Positions 1-8,442 of a stretch of DNA of 64,000 nt are shown here, piece after piece; position 1 is the stretch's first letter; each line of letters begins with the position of its first letter. The notes beneath the pieces are model-generated. The model worked only from the letters and a program-made list of their open reading frames with translations, did not search any database and was not told where the DNA came from. The translations under genes were made by a program, and so were the position numbers. The stretch comes from CBDEGK01 sp965237855. Lineage in GTDB: Bacteria > Pseudomonadota > Gammaproteobacteria > Pseudomonadales > Halieaceae. The stretch spans positions 434,001 to 498,000 of the forward strand of contig CBDEGK010000008.1 of the NCBI GenBank assembly GCA_965237855.1. The letters are read 5' to 3'.

Positions 1-681
1 TCGGGTCTATTGGTTGGGGCAGCATCCGCCAGCGCAGAAATCAGCGGCAATGTGGCGTTGACCACCGACTACAAGTTCCGCGGTATTTCTCAGTCTGATG
101 AGTCCCCTGCAATCCAGGGTGGCTTTGACTACGGGCATGAGTCTGGATTTTATATCGGCACCTGGGGTTCATCTATTGATTTCGATACCAATGGTGCTGG
201 ATACGATGGCAGCTTAGAGCTCGATGTCTATGCGGGCTTCGGTGGTGCTTTCGGTGACAGCGACTGGGGCTACGATATAGGTCTCCTGTATTACGGCTAT
301 CCAGGCGATGATGGCGACGAGGGAGACTATCTCGAAGTATACGGCGGGGTGTCATACAAGGACCTGAGCCTGTCTGTTGCATACTCTGACGACTATTACG
401 CCGAAACTGGTAAGTTTTACTACGTTGCCGGTGACTACAGCTACACGCTTCCACAGGACTTCGTTCTGGATCTGCACGTAGGTTATAACGGCTTTGACGA
501 AGAAAGCTTCCTGTCTAATGGTGCTGACGAGTACTGGGATTACTCCGTTGGTATCACAAAGTCACTTGGTGGTGTTGATTTGTCTCTGGCTTATATCGGT
601 ACAGACTTGGACGAAGACGAAGTATTCGATACTAAGTGGGGCGATGGCCAAGCGATCTTCACGATCAGCAAAAGTTTGTAA
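1..681 (+). CDS. TorF-family putative porin (5' partial)
   Basis: The frame is open from base 1, so the true start lies left of the window. What is visible is the end of a signal peptide (hydrophobic LLVGAA, then an ASA cleavage site before EISG), followed by about 214 residues of mature protein. The mature N-terminus (LTTDYKFRGISQSDESPA) is typical of the Gcw_chp/TIGR02001 outer-membrane family, and the alternating Gly/Tyr/Asp-rich strands suit a small beta-barrel. The product should sit in the outer membrane. It ends in ISKSL and a TAA, 57 bases before glnK; there is no obvious terminator between, so it may be co-transcribed with glnK-amtB. Porins of this family often accompany ammonium transporters in marine gammaproteobacteria (recalled knowledge). 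The substrate is unknown. Confidence 0.85.
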   Translation, partial: SGLLVGAASASAEISGNVALTTDYKFRGISQSDESPAIQGGFDYGHESGFYIGTWGSSIDFDTNGAGYDGSLELDVYAGFGGAFGDSDWGYDIGLLYYGYPGDDGDEGDYLEVYGGVSYKDLSLSVAYSDDYYAETGKFYYVAGDYSYTLPQDFVLDLHVGYNGFDEESFLSNGADEYWDYSVGITKSLGGVDLSLAYIGTDLDEDEVFDTKWGDGQAIFTISKSL

Positions 682-738
682 TCGGGCTGTGAATTACACA
701 ACCTGCAGCGGTTTAGCTGGCTTAGACAGGAGAACAAT

Positions 739-1077
739 ATGAAACTAATTACGGCTGTAGTTAAGCCATTCAAACTGGATGATGTGCGCGAAGCACTGTC
801 CGATATCGGGGTGCAGGGCATCACGGTTACAGAGGTGAAAGGATTCGGACGCCAGAAGGGCCACACGGAGCTGTATCGTGGCGCTGAGTACGTGGTGGAT
901 TTTCTGCCCAAGGTGAAGATCGAAGTTGCAGTGGCTGACAGTACTGCCGACGCAACACTCGAGGCGATCAGCAAGTCTGCCAATACTGGCAAGATTGGCG
1001 ATGGCAAGATCTTTGTTTCCGACCTGGAGCAGGTCATTCGTATTCGAACCGGTGAAACCGGCGAAGAAGCGATCTAG
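739..1077 (+). CDS. glnK: P-II nitrogen regulatory protein, first copy
   Basis: This 112-residue P-II signal protein senses 2-oxoglutarate and ATP/ADP and gates the neighbouring ammonium channel. The T-loop carries the uridylylation Tyr51 in the motif TELYRGAEY. The ATP-binding B-loop is TGKIGDGK at residues 83-90 and the C-loop is RIRTGE at 101-106. Length is exactly the family's usual one. AGGAG lies about 7 bases before the ATG. The amtB start follows 29 bases later, so this is the classic glnK-amtB pair. A second P-II gene lies after amtB at 2592. I name it glnK from the amtB linkage; sequence alone does not separate GlnB from GlnK securely. Confidence 0.95.
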   Translation: MKLITAVVKPFKLDDVREALSDIGVQGITVTEVKGFGRQKGHTELYRGAEYVVDFLPKVKIEVAVADSTADATLEAISKSANTGKIGDGKIFVSDLEQVIRIRTGETGEEAI

Positions 1078-1106
1078 CCCACTGATAAAACAAGAGAGTA
1101 TTTCCA

Positions 1107-2339
1107 ATGGAAGATGCAATTTTTCAACTACAGTACGCGCTGGACACGTTTTACTTCCTGATCTGCGGCGCACTCGTAATGTGGATGGCGGCAGGTTTTG
1201 CCATGCTGGAAGCGGGCCTAGTCCGCTCCAAGAACACCACTGAAATCCTGACCAAAAACGTGGCGCTGTTTGCCATTTCCTGCATTATGTACATGGTTTG
1301 CGGTTACATGATCATGTACGGCGGCGACTTCCTGTTGTCTGGTATCACCGCTGACGGTGTAACCGGTGCCGAAGAACCTGCTACTTACGCACCCTCTGCT
1401 GACTTTTACTTCCAGGTCGTATTCGTGGCAACTGCCATGTCTATCGTCTCTGGTGCGGTCGCTGAGCGCATGAAGTTGTGGGCCTTTCTGCTGTTCGCTG
1501 TGGTAATGACCGGCTTCATCTACCCGATGGAAGGCGCCTGGACCTGGGGCGGCGAGGCTGTGTTTGGCCTGTACACCCTGGGTGACCTGGGCTTCTCCGA
1601 CTTCGCGGGCTCTGGCATCGTCCACCTGGCGGGCGCTTCTGCAGCACTGGCTGGCGTTGTGCTGCTGGGTGCTCGTAAGGGCAAATATGGTGCGGATGGA
1701 TCGATTAACGCGATTCCCGGTGCCAACCTGCCCCTGGCAACCTTGGGTACCTTCATCCTGTGGCTGGGTTGGTTCGGCTTCAACGGTGGTTCCGTACTGG
1801 CTACGGCTTCGGTTGAGAGTGCCAACGCGGTAGCGGTTGTGTTCATGAACACCAACGCAGCGGCAGCGGGTGGCCTGGTAGCGGCACTAATCGTCGCCCA
1901 GCTCAAGTTCGGCAAGGCTGACCTGACCATGGCGCTGAACGGTGCACTGGCTGGACTGGTTGCCATTACGGCTGAGCCTTCAACACCGACTGCGCTGGAA
2001 GCAACCCTGTTTGGGGCTGCTGGTGGCACGCTGGTTGTGTTCTCCATTCTGACCCTGGACAAGCTGAAGATCGACGACCCGGTTGGTGCCATTTCGGTAC
2101 ACGGTGTGGTGGGTCTGTTGGGTCTGCTGCTGGTACCGATTACCAATGACGGCTCCAGCTTCACCGGCCAGATCATCGGTGCTCTCACCATCTTCGGATG
2201 GGTATTCGGCGCCTCCCTGGTTACCTGGGGTATCCTCAGAGCCGTCATGGGCATCCGTGTCAGCGAAGAGGAAGAGTACGAAGGCGTGGATCTCTCCGAA
2301 TGTGGTATGGAAGCATACCCGGAGTTCACTGCTCAGTAA
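1107..2339 (+). CDS. amtB: Ammonium transporter AmtB
   Basis: This is an inner-membrane ammonium channel of 410 residues with about 11 hydrophobic helices. The Amt signature DFAGSGIVHLAGA lies at 165-177. The twin pore histidines are His173 (GIVHLAG) and His332 (SVHGVVG). It lacks the long cleaved signal peptide seen in the E. coli protein and starts directly with MEDAIFQLQY. It lies between two P-II genes, and GlnK-type proteins are known to block AmtB when cell nitrogen is high. The gene is followed by a strong intrinsic terminator at 2376, so the second glnK is probably transcribed separately. Confidence 0.97.
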   Translation: MEDAIFQLQYALDTFYFLICGALVMWMAAGFAMLEAGLVRSKNTTEILTKNVALFAISCIMYMVCGYMIMYGGDFLLSGITADGVTGAEEPATYAPSADFYFQVVFVATAMSIVSGAVAERMKLWAFLLFAVVMTGFIYPMEGAWTWGGEAVFGLYTLGDLGFSDFAGSGIVHLAGASAALAGVVLLGARKGKYGADGSINAIPGANLPLATLGTFILWLGWFGFNGGSVLATASVESANAVAVVFMNTNAAAAGGLVAALIVAQLKFGKADLTMALNGALAGLVAITAEPSTPTALEATLFGAAGGTLVVFSILTLDKLKIDDPVGAISVHGVVGLLGLLLVPITNDGSSFTGQIIGALTIFGWVFGASLVTWGILRAVMGIRVSEEEEYEGVDLSECGMEAYPEFTAQ

Positions 2340-2375
2340 CCTATCTTGCGGGCGCATTAACATGCGTACTTTACT

Positions 2376-2399
2376 GGGGGCCTTTTGGCCCCCTTTTTT
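2376..2399 (+). terminator. Rho-independent terminator after amtB
   Basis: A GGGGGCC stem pairs with GGCCCCC across a TTTT loop and is followed by six T residues. It begins 37 bases after the amtB stop codon and is a textbook intrinsic terminator. Confidence 0.9.
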
Positions 2400-2420
2400 G
2401 TTTTTGGCTTTGCCAAAAAC
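2400..2420. repeat. 9-bp inverted repeat downstream of the amtB terminator
   Basis: GTTTTTGGC and GCCAAAAAC are separated by three bases (TTT). It directly abuts the amtB terminator. It could be a second, weaker hairpin working in either direction. Its role is not evident from the sequence. Confidence 0.55.
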
Positions 2421-2449
2421 AAATGGTACGGGTGGTGCCGCAGTAATCG

Positions 2450-2476
2450 GTGGATAAGTGCGGCGCACTTATCCAC
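2450..2476. repeat. Perfect 12-bp inverted repeat in the amtB-glnK2 gap
   Basis: GTGGATAAGTGC is followed by the loop GGC and its exact complement GCACTTATCCAC. No T-run follows, so it is not a standard terminator. The sequence suggests a REP-like palindrome or a structural or operator element between amtB and the second glnK. Confidence 0.6.
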
Positions 2477-2494
2477 GGATTGCCAGGCTCCGCG

Positions 2495-2509
2495 GGTAGC
2501 ACCATTGCA
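2495..2509 (+). promoter_or_regulatory. Candidate sigma-54 promoter for the second glnK
   Basis: GGTAGCACCATTGCA contains the sigma-54 core GG-N10-GC with TTGCA at the -12 element. The -24 element is degenerate (GGTAGC rather than TGGCAC). It lies 82 bases before the glnK2 start, and nitrogen-regulated P-II genes commonly use sigma-54. This is a match by eye only. Confidence 0.35.
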
Positions 2510-2591
2510 CCCACACTCCTCTGACCCCTTGTCTAATTGCCAGAAACCACGATAATGAGCAGTTCCATTCGATCGTCGGGAGAATAATGAG

Positions 2592-2930
2592 ATGAAAATG
2601 ATCACCGCTATCATCAAGCCATTCAAAATGGACGATGTGCGTGCCGCCCTGTCAGAAATCGGGGTTCAGGGCATTACGGCGACAGAGGTAAAGGGCTTTG
2701 GGCGTCAGAAGGGGCACACGGAGCTTTATCGGGGCGCTGAGTACGTGGTGGACTTCCTTCCCAAGGTCAAGCTGGAGATCGCGGTGGCAGATGAACAGGT
2801 AGACGCGGCCATCGACGCAGTCACCAATGCTGCCAACACCGGCAAAATCGGTGATGGCAAAATCTTTGTTCAAGCGATGGAACAGGTCATCCGCATCCGC
2901 ACCGGTGAAACCGGCGAAGACGCTATTTAA
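2592..2930 (+). CDS. glnK: P-II nitrogen regulatory protein, second copy
   Basis: A 112-residue P-II protein, nearly identical in layout to the copy at 739, with Tyr51 in TELYRGAEY, TGKIGDGK at 83-90 and the same RIRTGETGE tail. The two differ mainly around residues 60-80 and 92-97 (VQAME here, VSDLE in the first). GGGAG lies 9 bases before the ATG. It is separated from amtB by a terminator and two hairpins and has its own candidate sigma-54 promoter, so the two P-II genes may be expressed under different conditions. The protein could act on AmtB or on other P-II targets such as NtrB or GlnE. The gene ends at a bidirectional terminator shared with the convergent receptor gene. Confidence 0.95.
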   Translation: MKMITAIIKPFKMDDVRAALSEIGVQGITATEVKGFGRQKGHTELYRGAEYVVDFLPKVKLEIAVADEQVDAAIDAVTNAANTGKIGDGKIFVQAMEQVIRIRTGETGEDAI

Positions 2931-2953
2931 CTCCGTAACAAGAAGTGCAATCA

Positions 2954-2982
2954 AAAAGAAGGGTGGCTCAGCCACCCTTTTT
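2954..2982. terminator. Bidirectional terminator between glnK2 and the receptor gene
   Basis: AAGGGTGGC pairs with GCCACCCTT across the loop TCA. An A-run precedes the stem and a T-run follows it, so it can stop transcription from both convergent genes. Confidence 0.85.
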
Positions 2983-2998
2983 CAGTTCTCCTTTTGGA

Positions 2999-5909
2999 TT
3001 ACTCGGTTCGGTACTCCAACCGCAGGTAGTAAAAACGTCCTGGAACATCATACAGCGTTGCGTCGAAGCCATTTAGCGCACAGCTGTAGCATTCCGGGGG
3101 CTCTTCATCCAGAAAGTTGTTGACCCCAAACTGCAAGGTGATTCCACCATACTTGTTGTCTGGCTGCCACGTGACCTGGGCATCGTTATAAAAGACCTCG
3201 TCGAGGGTGTTGGTGCCGCCAGCCTCGTCCGAGCACAGGTTCAGGCCGTCCGTAATACCGGGGCAACGCTCCTCGATCTCGTCGATGTAGCGTACGGTCC
3301 AACCCGCAGACCAGTTGTTCATGGCCCAGTCCAGGTAAAAGTTAGACTTGAACTCGGGGAAGCCACGCTCGGGGTCACCAGTTTCCGTGCCCTCACGGGT
3401 CAGATCGGCAAAGCCTGCTTCCGTGGGGATAATTTCCGTGTACTCCTTCAGGAAATTGTTCAGCCAACGGACCCGGAAGGTACCCACCGATGTATCCGGC
3501 GAGGCATAGGTCAGAGTGAAGTCGTAGCCATTGGTTTCAATACCGCCGATATTGGTCAGCGCATTGGCGAAGCCGTTGATCACGCCACCCGAGGTGCGGG
3601 AGATACCGTTACACAAGACCGAGTCCAGGGTCGCCGCACAACCAGACAGCTGAACCTGCGCATCCAGGGCCTGGATAGCGCCCTCCACTTCGATATCGTA
3701 GTGGTTCAATTCCAACTCGAGGCCATCCATCCAGCTCAGTCCCTGCGCCCAACTCGGGGAATAAACGATGCCCCACATAACACTCTCGGAGGTTTCAGCC
3801 TCCAGGGCCGGGTTGCCGCCGGTGGTCACAGAAATCTGCGAGTTAAACTGGGTGTAAGAGCCGTCAGTGGGCACCCCCAGCGCACCGCAATTGGATACAA
3901 GCTGGGAATCGCTGGACCCTGTCAGTCCTGAACAGGGATCTTCCAGGGTCTGGTCAAAGCGTGCGGCAGAGCCGAACAACTCACCAATGCCCGGGGCCCG
4001 GAAGCCCTCGGCATAGGAGGCCCGGAACATCAGGTCTTCAATCGGCTTCCAGCGACCTGCGTACTTCGGCGTGGTGTCATCTCCAATCGTGTCGTAGTCG
4101 GAATAGCGAATCGCCGCTGACAGGTCCAGAAGATGAGCTCCGGGCTTATCGGCCAACAGGGGAACATTGACTTCCAGGAAGGCCTCGTCGACGTCAAAAC
4201 CACCAGAGGTGGCGCTAGAGGGAACCCCTGCACTTTCACCCGCAATTACCACCGCATCGGGCTGGAACCAGCCATCCTGTTCGCGGTGTTCAAAGCCCAC
4301 GGCGAAACCGAAAGTACCTGCCGGAAGTTCAACCACGTCGCCGGCGAAGTTGAAGGTGTACAACTTCAGCTCCTGCTCGCTTTCGTCCTTCTGTACGAAA
4401 CCAACCCAGTCTAACTGGTCCTGGGTAATAGTGCCGTTACCGTCGGCACCCTGGCCGCCGAAGAAGTTAAATGGGACGCAACCCGCGACCTCCGCACATT
4501 CATCCACTGGCCCCAAGCCAAGTGCCAGGTGTGCAGAGTTGTATCCGCCGTGCTTGATCTGGCTGGCGGAGTTCTTCGAGTACACGGCGGTGAAATCCCA
4601 GTAGAACTCGCGCTCGCCAACCGCGAAGGCGCCGTCGAAGCCACCGGACACATAGAAGGTATCCACATCCTGTTCAAACACTCGCGGACCGCCTTCCAGC
4701 GGCCGCCGACCCATGAAGTAGCCGTTGGTAGCGGAATCCACCGTGAAGCCCCAGGGGTTATAGGGGTTGGTAACATCAATACTGATGGTATCCAGCAAGT
4801 TGCCATTGCCAGCCTCGGGGCCAATAAACAGCGGCTCCGGTGCTGCCTGGTTGGTGGACTGGCGGTTGTTGTACATGGCCATCAGGTTGATGTTGACGTT
4901 GTCGGTCAGCTCCTGGCGGATCTTGGTGAAAATATTCCAGCGCTCCACTGGCGCCATCACCAGGTTGAACTGGGAGTAGTTGAAGCGATCGGAGGTGCTG
5001 AACCCATGAAAGTCATCGCCGGAACCACCCGGGTCGGAGGGGTCGTAGAACGGTATGCCGCCAACGCCATCGTTGATCGTTAGGTCAAGTCCATTGCCGG
5101 TGTTGGGGTCGGTAAGGAAAAAACGGCCCTGGGGCGTACCCGAACTGCAGTTGCCGAGACAGTGATCCAGGCCGGCCACGGGGTAGCCAGAGATTTCGCG
5201 GTCCCGGGCCAGTATTTCTTCCTGGTTGTTGTAGCTCAGGCCAAAAAAGATATTGGTGCCCTTGTTGGTCACACCCCACGACAGGGAGAGGTCTGTAGTC
5301 TCACCATCGTCCTCGTCAAATTGGCCGCCGTACAAAGAGAGCTCGAAGCCTTCGAAATTTTTCTTGGTAATGATGTTCACCACACCAGCAATGGCGTCGG
5401 AGCCGTAGATAGCCGAGGCGCCGTCCTCCAGTACTTCAATGCGTTCGATTATGGAGGGTGGGAATGGTATTCAGGTCAGTGGCACTGGACACGCCGCTGG
5501 CGGAGGAACCATGCACCCAGCGCACTCCGTCTACCAGAACCAGGGTGCGTTTGGCGCCCAGGTTGCGCAAGTCCACCTGTGCTGCACCGGCACCGATACC
5601 ACCGCCATCCGGAGGAAAGCCAAAATTGCCCGAGCTATTAAAGCGGGTATTGAGAGAGCCGCCGGAATTTGGCAACTGGTTTAGAATATCCGCTATAGAG
5701 GTGACACCGACGCGTTTCAGGTCTTCCTTGGTGAGGGTGTTCACCGGTGAGGCGCGGTCAATAGCAGCCTGGCGGATTTTGGAACCGGTAACAATCACCT
5801 CTTCCAGTTTGGCCGATTCCTGGGCGAAACTTGGCGGTGACATCATGACGATTGCGGCTCCTACTGCGGAGACCATCGCCGCTAGGCGAGGCAACTGTTT
5901 TGCTTTCAT
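2999..5909 (-). pseudogene. TonB-dependent receptor, frameshifted
   Basis: The gene encodes a large outer-membrane receptor of about 969 residues once one base is removed. The N-terminal part (5436-5909) has a signal peptide ending PPSFAQ, a TonB-box-like KLEEVIVTGSKI and a plug domain to DLNTIP. There the frame breaks near 5457-5463; the other frame resumes with an SIIERIEVLEDGASAIYG plug motif and runs to the end of the barrel. The total of 2911 bases equals 970 codons plus one, which fits a single inserted base. I chose the ATG at 5909 because GGAG lies 8 bases upstream and the signal peptide begins there. The substrate is unknown. Whether this is a true pseudogene or a sequencing error cannot be told from the window. 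Confidence 0.88.
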
Positions 5910-5937
5910 TTTTATATCTCCGATCAAATTGAGTGCT

Positions 5938-5952
5938 GTGGCAATTTGCCAC
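5938..5952. promoter_or_regulatory. Palindrome in the receptor gene leader
   Basis: GTGGCAATTTGCCAC has perfect 7-base arms around one central base. It lies about 29 bases upstream of the receptor start codon. It could be an operator or a short hairpin in the leader. The remaining upstream gap to 6064 shows no other clear signal. Confidence 0.35.
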
Positions 5953-6064
5953 TATGCAAATAAGCGTAGTCGAAAAAAATGCGAACACAACACACCGGGT
6001 TTTCTCGAGGAGAGAAATTGGCGGAAATTGAGCGAAGTTCGGTGACTTTTGTACTGTTTTGCCG

Positions 6065-6793
6065 TTAAACGGCGCGGAACTGGGCTACTATTTTGCGCCG
6101 TTTTTTATTGTCGCGACGCAATAATTGCCCAACCACCATCCACAGTTGCATGGCTTCTTCCTCGATAGCCAGGGGCCCCAGCAGCTCGCTGTAGTGAGAT
6201 ACCAGCGCCTGCATATCCGGTTTTGATCGTTGCCATAGTATGTCTCGGCAGATGAACGTCAATAACAGTAGATCCTCACAGGCCTGTTCAGTTTGCAGAT
6301 CGTCTTCTTCATACAGTGGCAACCACGGCAGCTGCTGGTGAATATGACCTGCAAAGGCGCCATAGGCGGTTTCGCCCAGGTTCAGATGGGGGTCGATGGC
6401 CAGGCTGCCAGCCCCACAGCTGGGTGATCGTGCCTTGAATATATAGCCACACAGCGGCCAGAAGGGACCACACTGGTCGACATGGCTCTGGGCGTGGATT
6501 AGCAGCGACTCTGTTACGTCCACGGAGTGATCATCGCTCACCAGAATGCGTACACCCGTTGGAGTACTGATCCCGTCCAGGGCGGGGCGGGGAATGCCGA
6601 GACCGATACCGACTTCTGGACAGATGGCCTGCAGTTGCAGCCAGGGCGCGAGTAGCTGCTCGATATTGGCCTGATATTTGTGGCCGCCATCATAGCGCAC
6701 GGCCTCGCCCAGCAGGCAGGCACTGCTGGCAACCAGGGGGCGACTAGCCGCCACTTGCGGGTGCAGGAACAATTGCTCTCGCCAGAGGCTCAT
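6065..6793 (-). CDS. DUF523 (TudS-like) protein with extra C-terminal domain
   Basis: This 242-residue protein begins with a DUF523 domain: SACLLGEAVRYDGGHK at 25-39, CPEVGIGLGIPRP at 58-70 and SPSCG at 123-127. The three cysteines Cys26, Cys58 and Cys126 match those that hold the [4Fe-4S] cluster in TudS thiouracil desulfurase, a characterised DUF523 member. Residues from about 160 form a helical tail that loosely resembles DUF1722 (YbgA), which is often fused to DUF523. The gene is last in the lptM-lysA-dapF operon and overlaps the HAD gene by four bases. A desulfurase role is an inference from family membership; the actual substrate is unknown. Confidence 0.8.
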   Translation of the reverse strand: MSLWREQLFLHPQVAASRPLVASSACLLGEAVRYDGGHKYQANIEQLLAPWLQLQAICPEVGIGLGIPRPALDGISTPTGVRILVSDDHSVDVTESLLIHAQSHVDQCGPFWPLCGYIFKARSPSCGAGSLAIDPHLNLGETAYGAFAGHIHQQLPWLPLYEEDDLQTEQACEDLLLLTFICRDILWQRSKPDMQALVSHYSELLGPLAIEEEAMQLWMVVGQLLRRDNKKRRKIVAQFRAV

Positions 6794-7512
6794 CCGACCG
6801 TATCGTGAAATTGTTGTTGGATAGCGCGGATGGCGCCGGGTAATTCCCGTAGATTGCTAATTTCTCCGTGAGGGGGTTTGCCGCTGGGCCAGGTCTCTCC
6901 GCTGGCATTGAACCAGATCGCAAAAACGCCGGCGGCATGGGCGCCACCCACGTCGTGGTCGGGGTTGTCGCCCACGTGCACAATCTCTCTCGGCTCGGCC
7001 TCCGTGCGCGCGAGGGCGGCATGGAACATGTCGGGCAGGGGTTTGCTGGCATTGACTTGCTCAGCGGTATAGGCGAAGTCGAAGCAGGCCCCGATGTCGA
7101 CCTTAAAAATATCGGCGTTGCCATTGGTGAGAGCGCCCAGGGTGTAGGTCTCGGCCAGGGACTCGAGGACCTCCAGGGCTTCCTCATAGGGCTGTACCTG
7201 GTGGCGTACTTTTAGAAACTCTTCGAAGGCGAGCAGGGCAGAGTGGCTCGCTTCATCCTCTGCATAGCCAGCTTGCAGCAATAGCTCACGGGTAGACTGA
7301 ATGCGTAACTCACTGATCTGATGCGCAAGCTCCGGGTGGCTTTTCCAGAAGATCATGCGGTGCTCGCGAATTTCCAGCTTACTGAAACGTTCGGTCAATC
7401 GCGGACAGTGTTGCTCAAGCCAGGCAAACTGGGTCCGCTCTGCCGCGATCAGGGTAGGCTCCACATCCCACAGGGTGTTGTCCAGGTCGAAGGTGATGAC
7501 TTTGATCGCCAT
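6790..7512 (-). CDS. HAD-family hydrolase (YigB-like)
   Basis: A 240-residue haloacid-dehalogenase-type phosphatase. Motif I is FDLDNTLWD with nucleophile Asp9 and Asp11, motif II is the T in GALTNGNAD, the motif III lysine is in NASKPLP, and motif IV is HVGDNPDHDVGGAHAAG. In E. coli the equivalent place after xerC is held by yigB, an FMN/5-amino-6-ribitylamino-uracil phosphate phosphatase, so a riboflavin-pathway role is a reasonable but unproved guess. It starts three bases after the xerC stop and overlaps the following DUF523 gene. Confidence 0.88.
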   Translation of the reverse strand: MAIKVITFDLDNTLWDVEPTLIAAERTQFAWLEQHCPRLTERFSKLEIREHRMIFWKSHPELAHQISELRIQSTRELLLQAGYAEDEASHSALLAFEEFLKVRHQVQPYEEALEVLESLAETYTLGALTNGNADIFKVDIGACFDFAYTAEQVNASKPLPDMFHAALARTEAEPREIVHVGDNPDHDVGGAHAAGVFAIWFNASGETWPSGKPPHGEISNLRELPGAIRAIQQQFHDTVG

Positions 7513-7515
7513 GAG

Positions 7516-8442
7516 CTACTTGTCGTCTTTGTCGTGAGAGTGGGCGCGACGCTTGGAACGGGGGTGGGCCTTGTCGTAGACCTTGGCCAGGTGCTGGAAG
7601 TCGAGGTGGGTGTAGATCTGCGTGGTTGAAATGTTGGCGTGGCCCAGCAATTCCTGCACGGCCCGTAGATCGCCGCTGGATTCGAGCATATGGCTGGCGA
7701 AACTGTGACGCAGCATGTGCGGGTGAATGTCCTGCGGCATGCCGGACTTGCGCCCCAGTTTTTTCAGACGTGCCTGGATGTTGCGAAGGCTGATGCGCTG
7801 GCCGCGGTTACTGGTAAACAAGGCAAATTCACTGGCGGGTGCAATGCGCTGCTCACGCCAGCTGGCAATGGCCTCCAGGGCCACCGAGCCCACGGGTACA
7901 GTGCGCGCCTTCGAGCCCTTGCCGATGACAGTAACCAGGGCAGAACGGGGGTCGATATCGTTCAGGTTGAGGCTGGCGAGCTCGGACAGCCGCAAACCGG
8001 AAGAATAAAACAGCTCGGCCATGGCCAGATCGCGCAGTTCCAGTGGGTCGTCGGACTGTGGCTGAAGAAAGCGGCTGAGCTGGTCTACGTCCAGGGTTTT
8101 GGGCAGTCGCCGTGCCTGTTTGGGAGCCTGGATGCCGTTGGCTGGATTGTGATTGATGCCGTCTTTTCGCTGCCGGCCCAGGTGGTTGTAAAAACTCCTG
8201 ATGGCCGACAGGTTGCGCTGGATGCTGCTACCGGCCAGCCCGCGCCGGTGCAACTGGCTGGCATATTGCCTGATGTCGCCCGTGCTAACCTCGGCGGCAT
8301 CGCTAATTTCCTGCTGCAGGCACCAGTCGAGTAGAGAAGCCAGATCGCGACCGTAATTGCTGAGAGTATGTGGGGAGAGCTGGCGGACGTCGCGCAGGTA
8401 GGTCAGAAATTGTTCGATTTGACCTGGCAGTTGCGCCGTCAC
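7516..8442 (-). CDS. xerC: Tyrosine recombinase XerC
   Basis: This 308-residue recombinase resolves chromosome dimers at dif together with XerD. The N-terminal SAM-like core-binding domain covers about 5-95. The catalytic residues are all present: Arg151 (GLRLSEL), Lys175 (GKGSK), His242 and Arg245 (HMLRHSF), His268 (LLGHAN) and the nucleophile Tyr277 (QIYTH). It lies between DUF484 and the HAD gene with short overlaps, the order conserved around E. coli dapF-yigA-xerC-yigB. That context favours XerC over XerD or a phage integrase. Confidence 0.96.
   Translation of the reverse strand: MTAQLPGQIEQFLTYLRDVRQLSPHTLSNYGRDLASLLDWCLQQEISDAAEVSTGDIRQYASQLHRRGLAGSSIQRNLSAIRSFYNHLGRQRKDGINHNPANGIQAPKQARRLPKTLDVDQLSRFLQPQSDDPLELRDLAMAELFYSSGLRLSELASLNLNDIDPRSALVTVIGKGSKARTVPVGSVALEAIASWREQRIAPASEFALFTSNRGQRISLRNIQARLKKLGRKSGMPQDIHPHMLRHSFASHMLESSGDLRAVQELLGHANISTTQIYTHLDFQHLAKVYDKAHPRSKRRAHSHDKDDK

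Noticed and set aside
682..738. Sigma-54 promoter ahead of the first glnK.
   Set aside because: No GG-N10-GC pair at suitable spacing was found in this short gap.
1520..2329. Open frame of 269 codons antisense to amtB.
   Set aside because: Ser/Pro/Ala-rich antisense shadow of a well-conserved gene.
6061..6073. GCCGTTAAACGGC hairpin at the end of the DUF523 gene as a terminator.
   Set aside because: There is no T-run after the stem in the direction of transcription, and it covers the stop codon.
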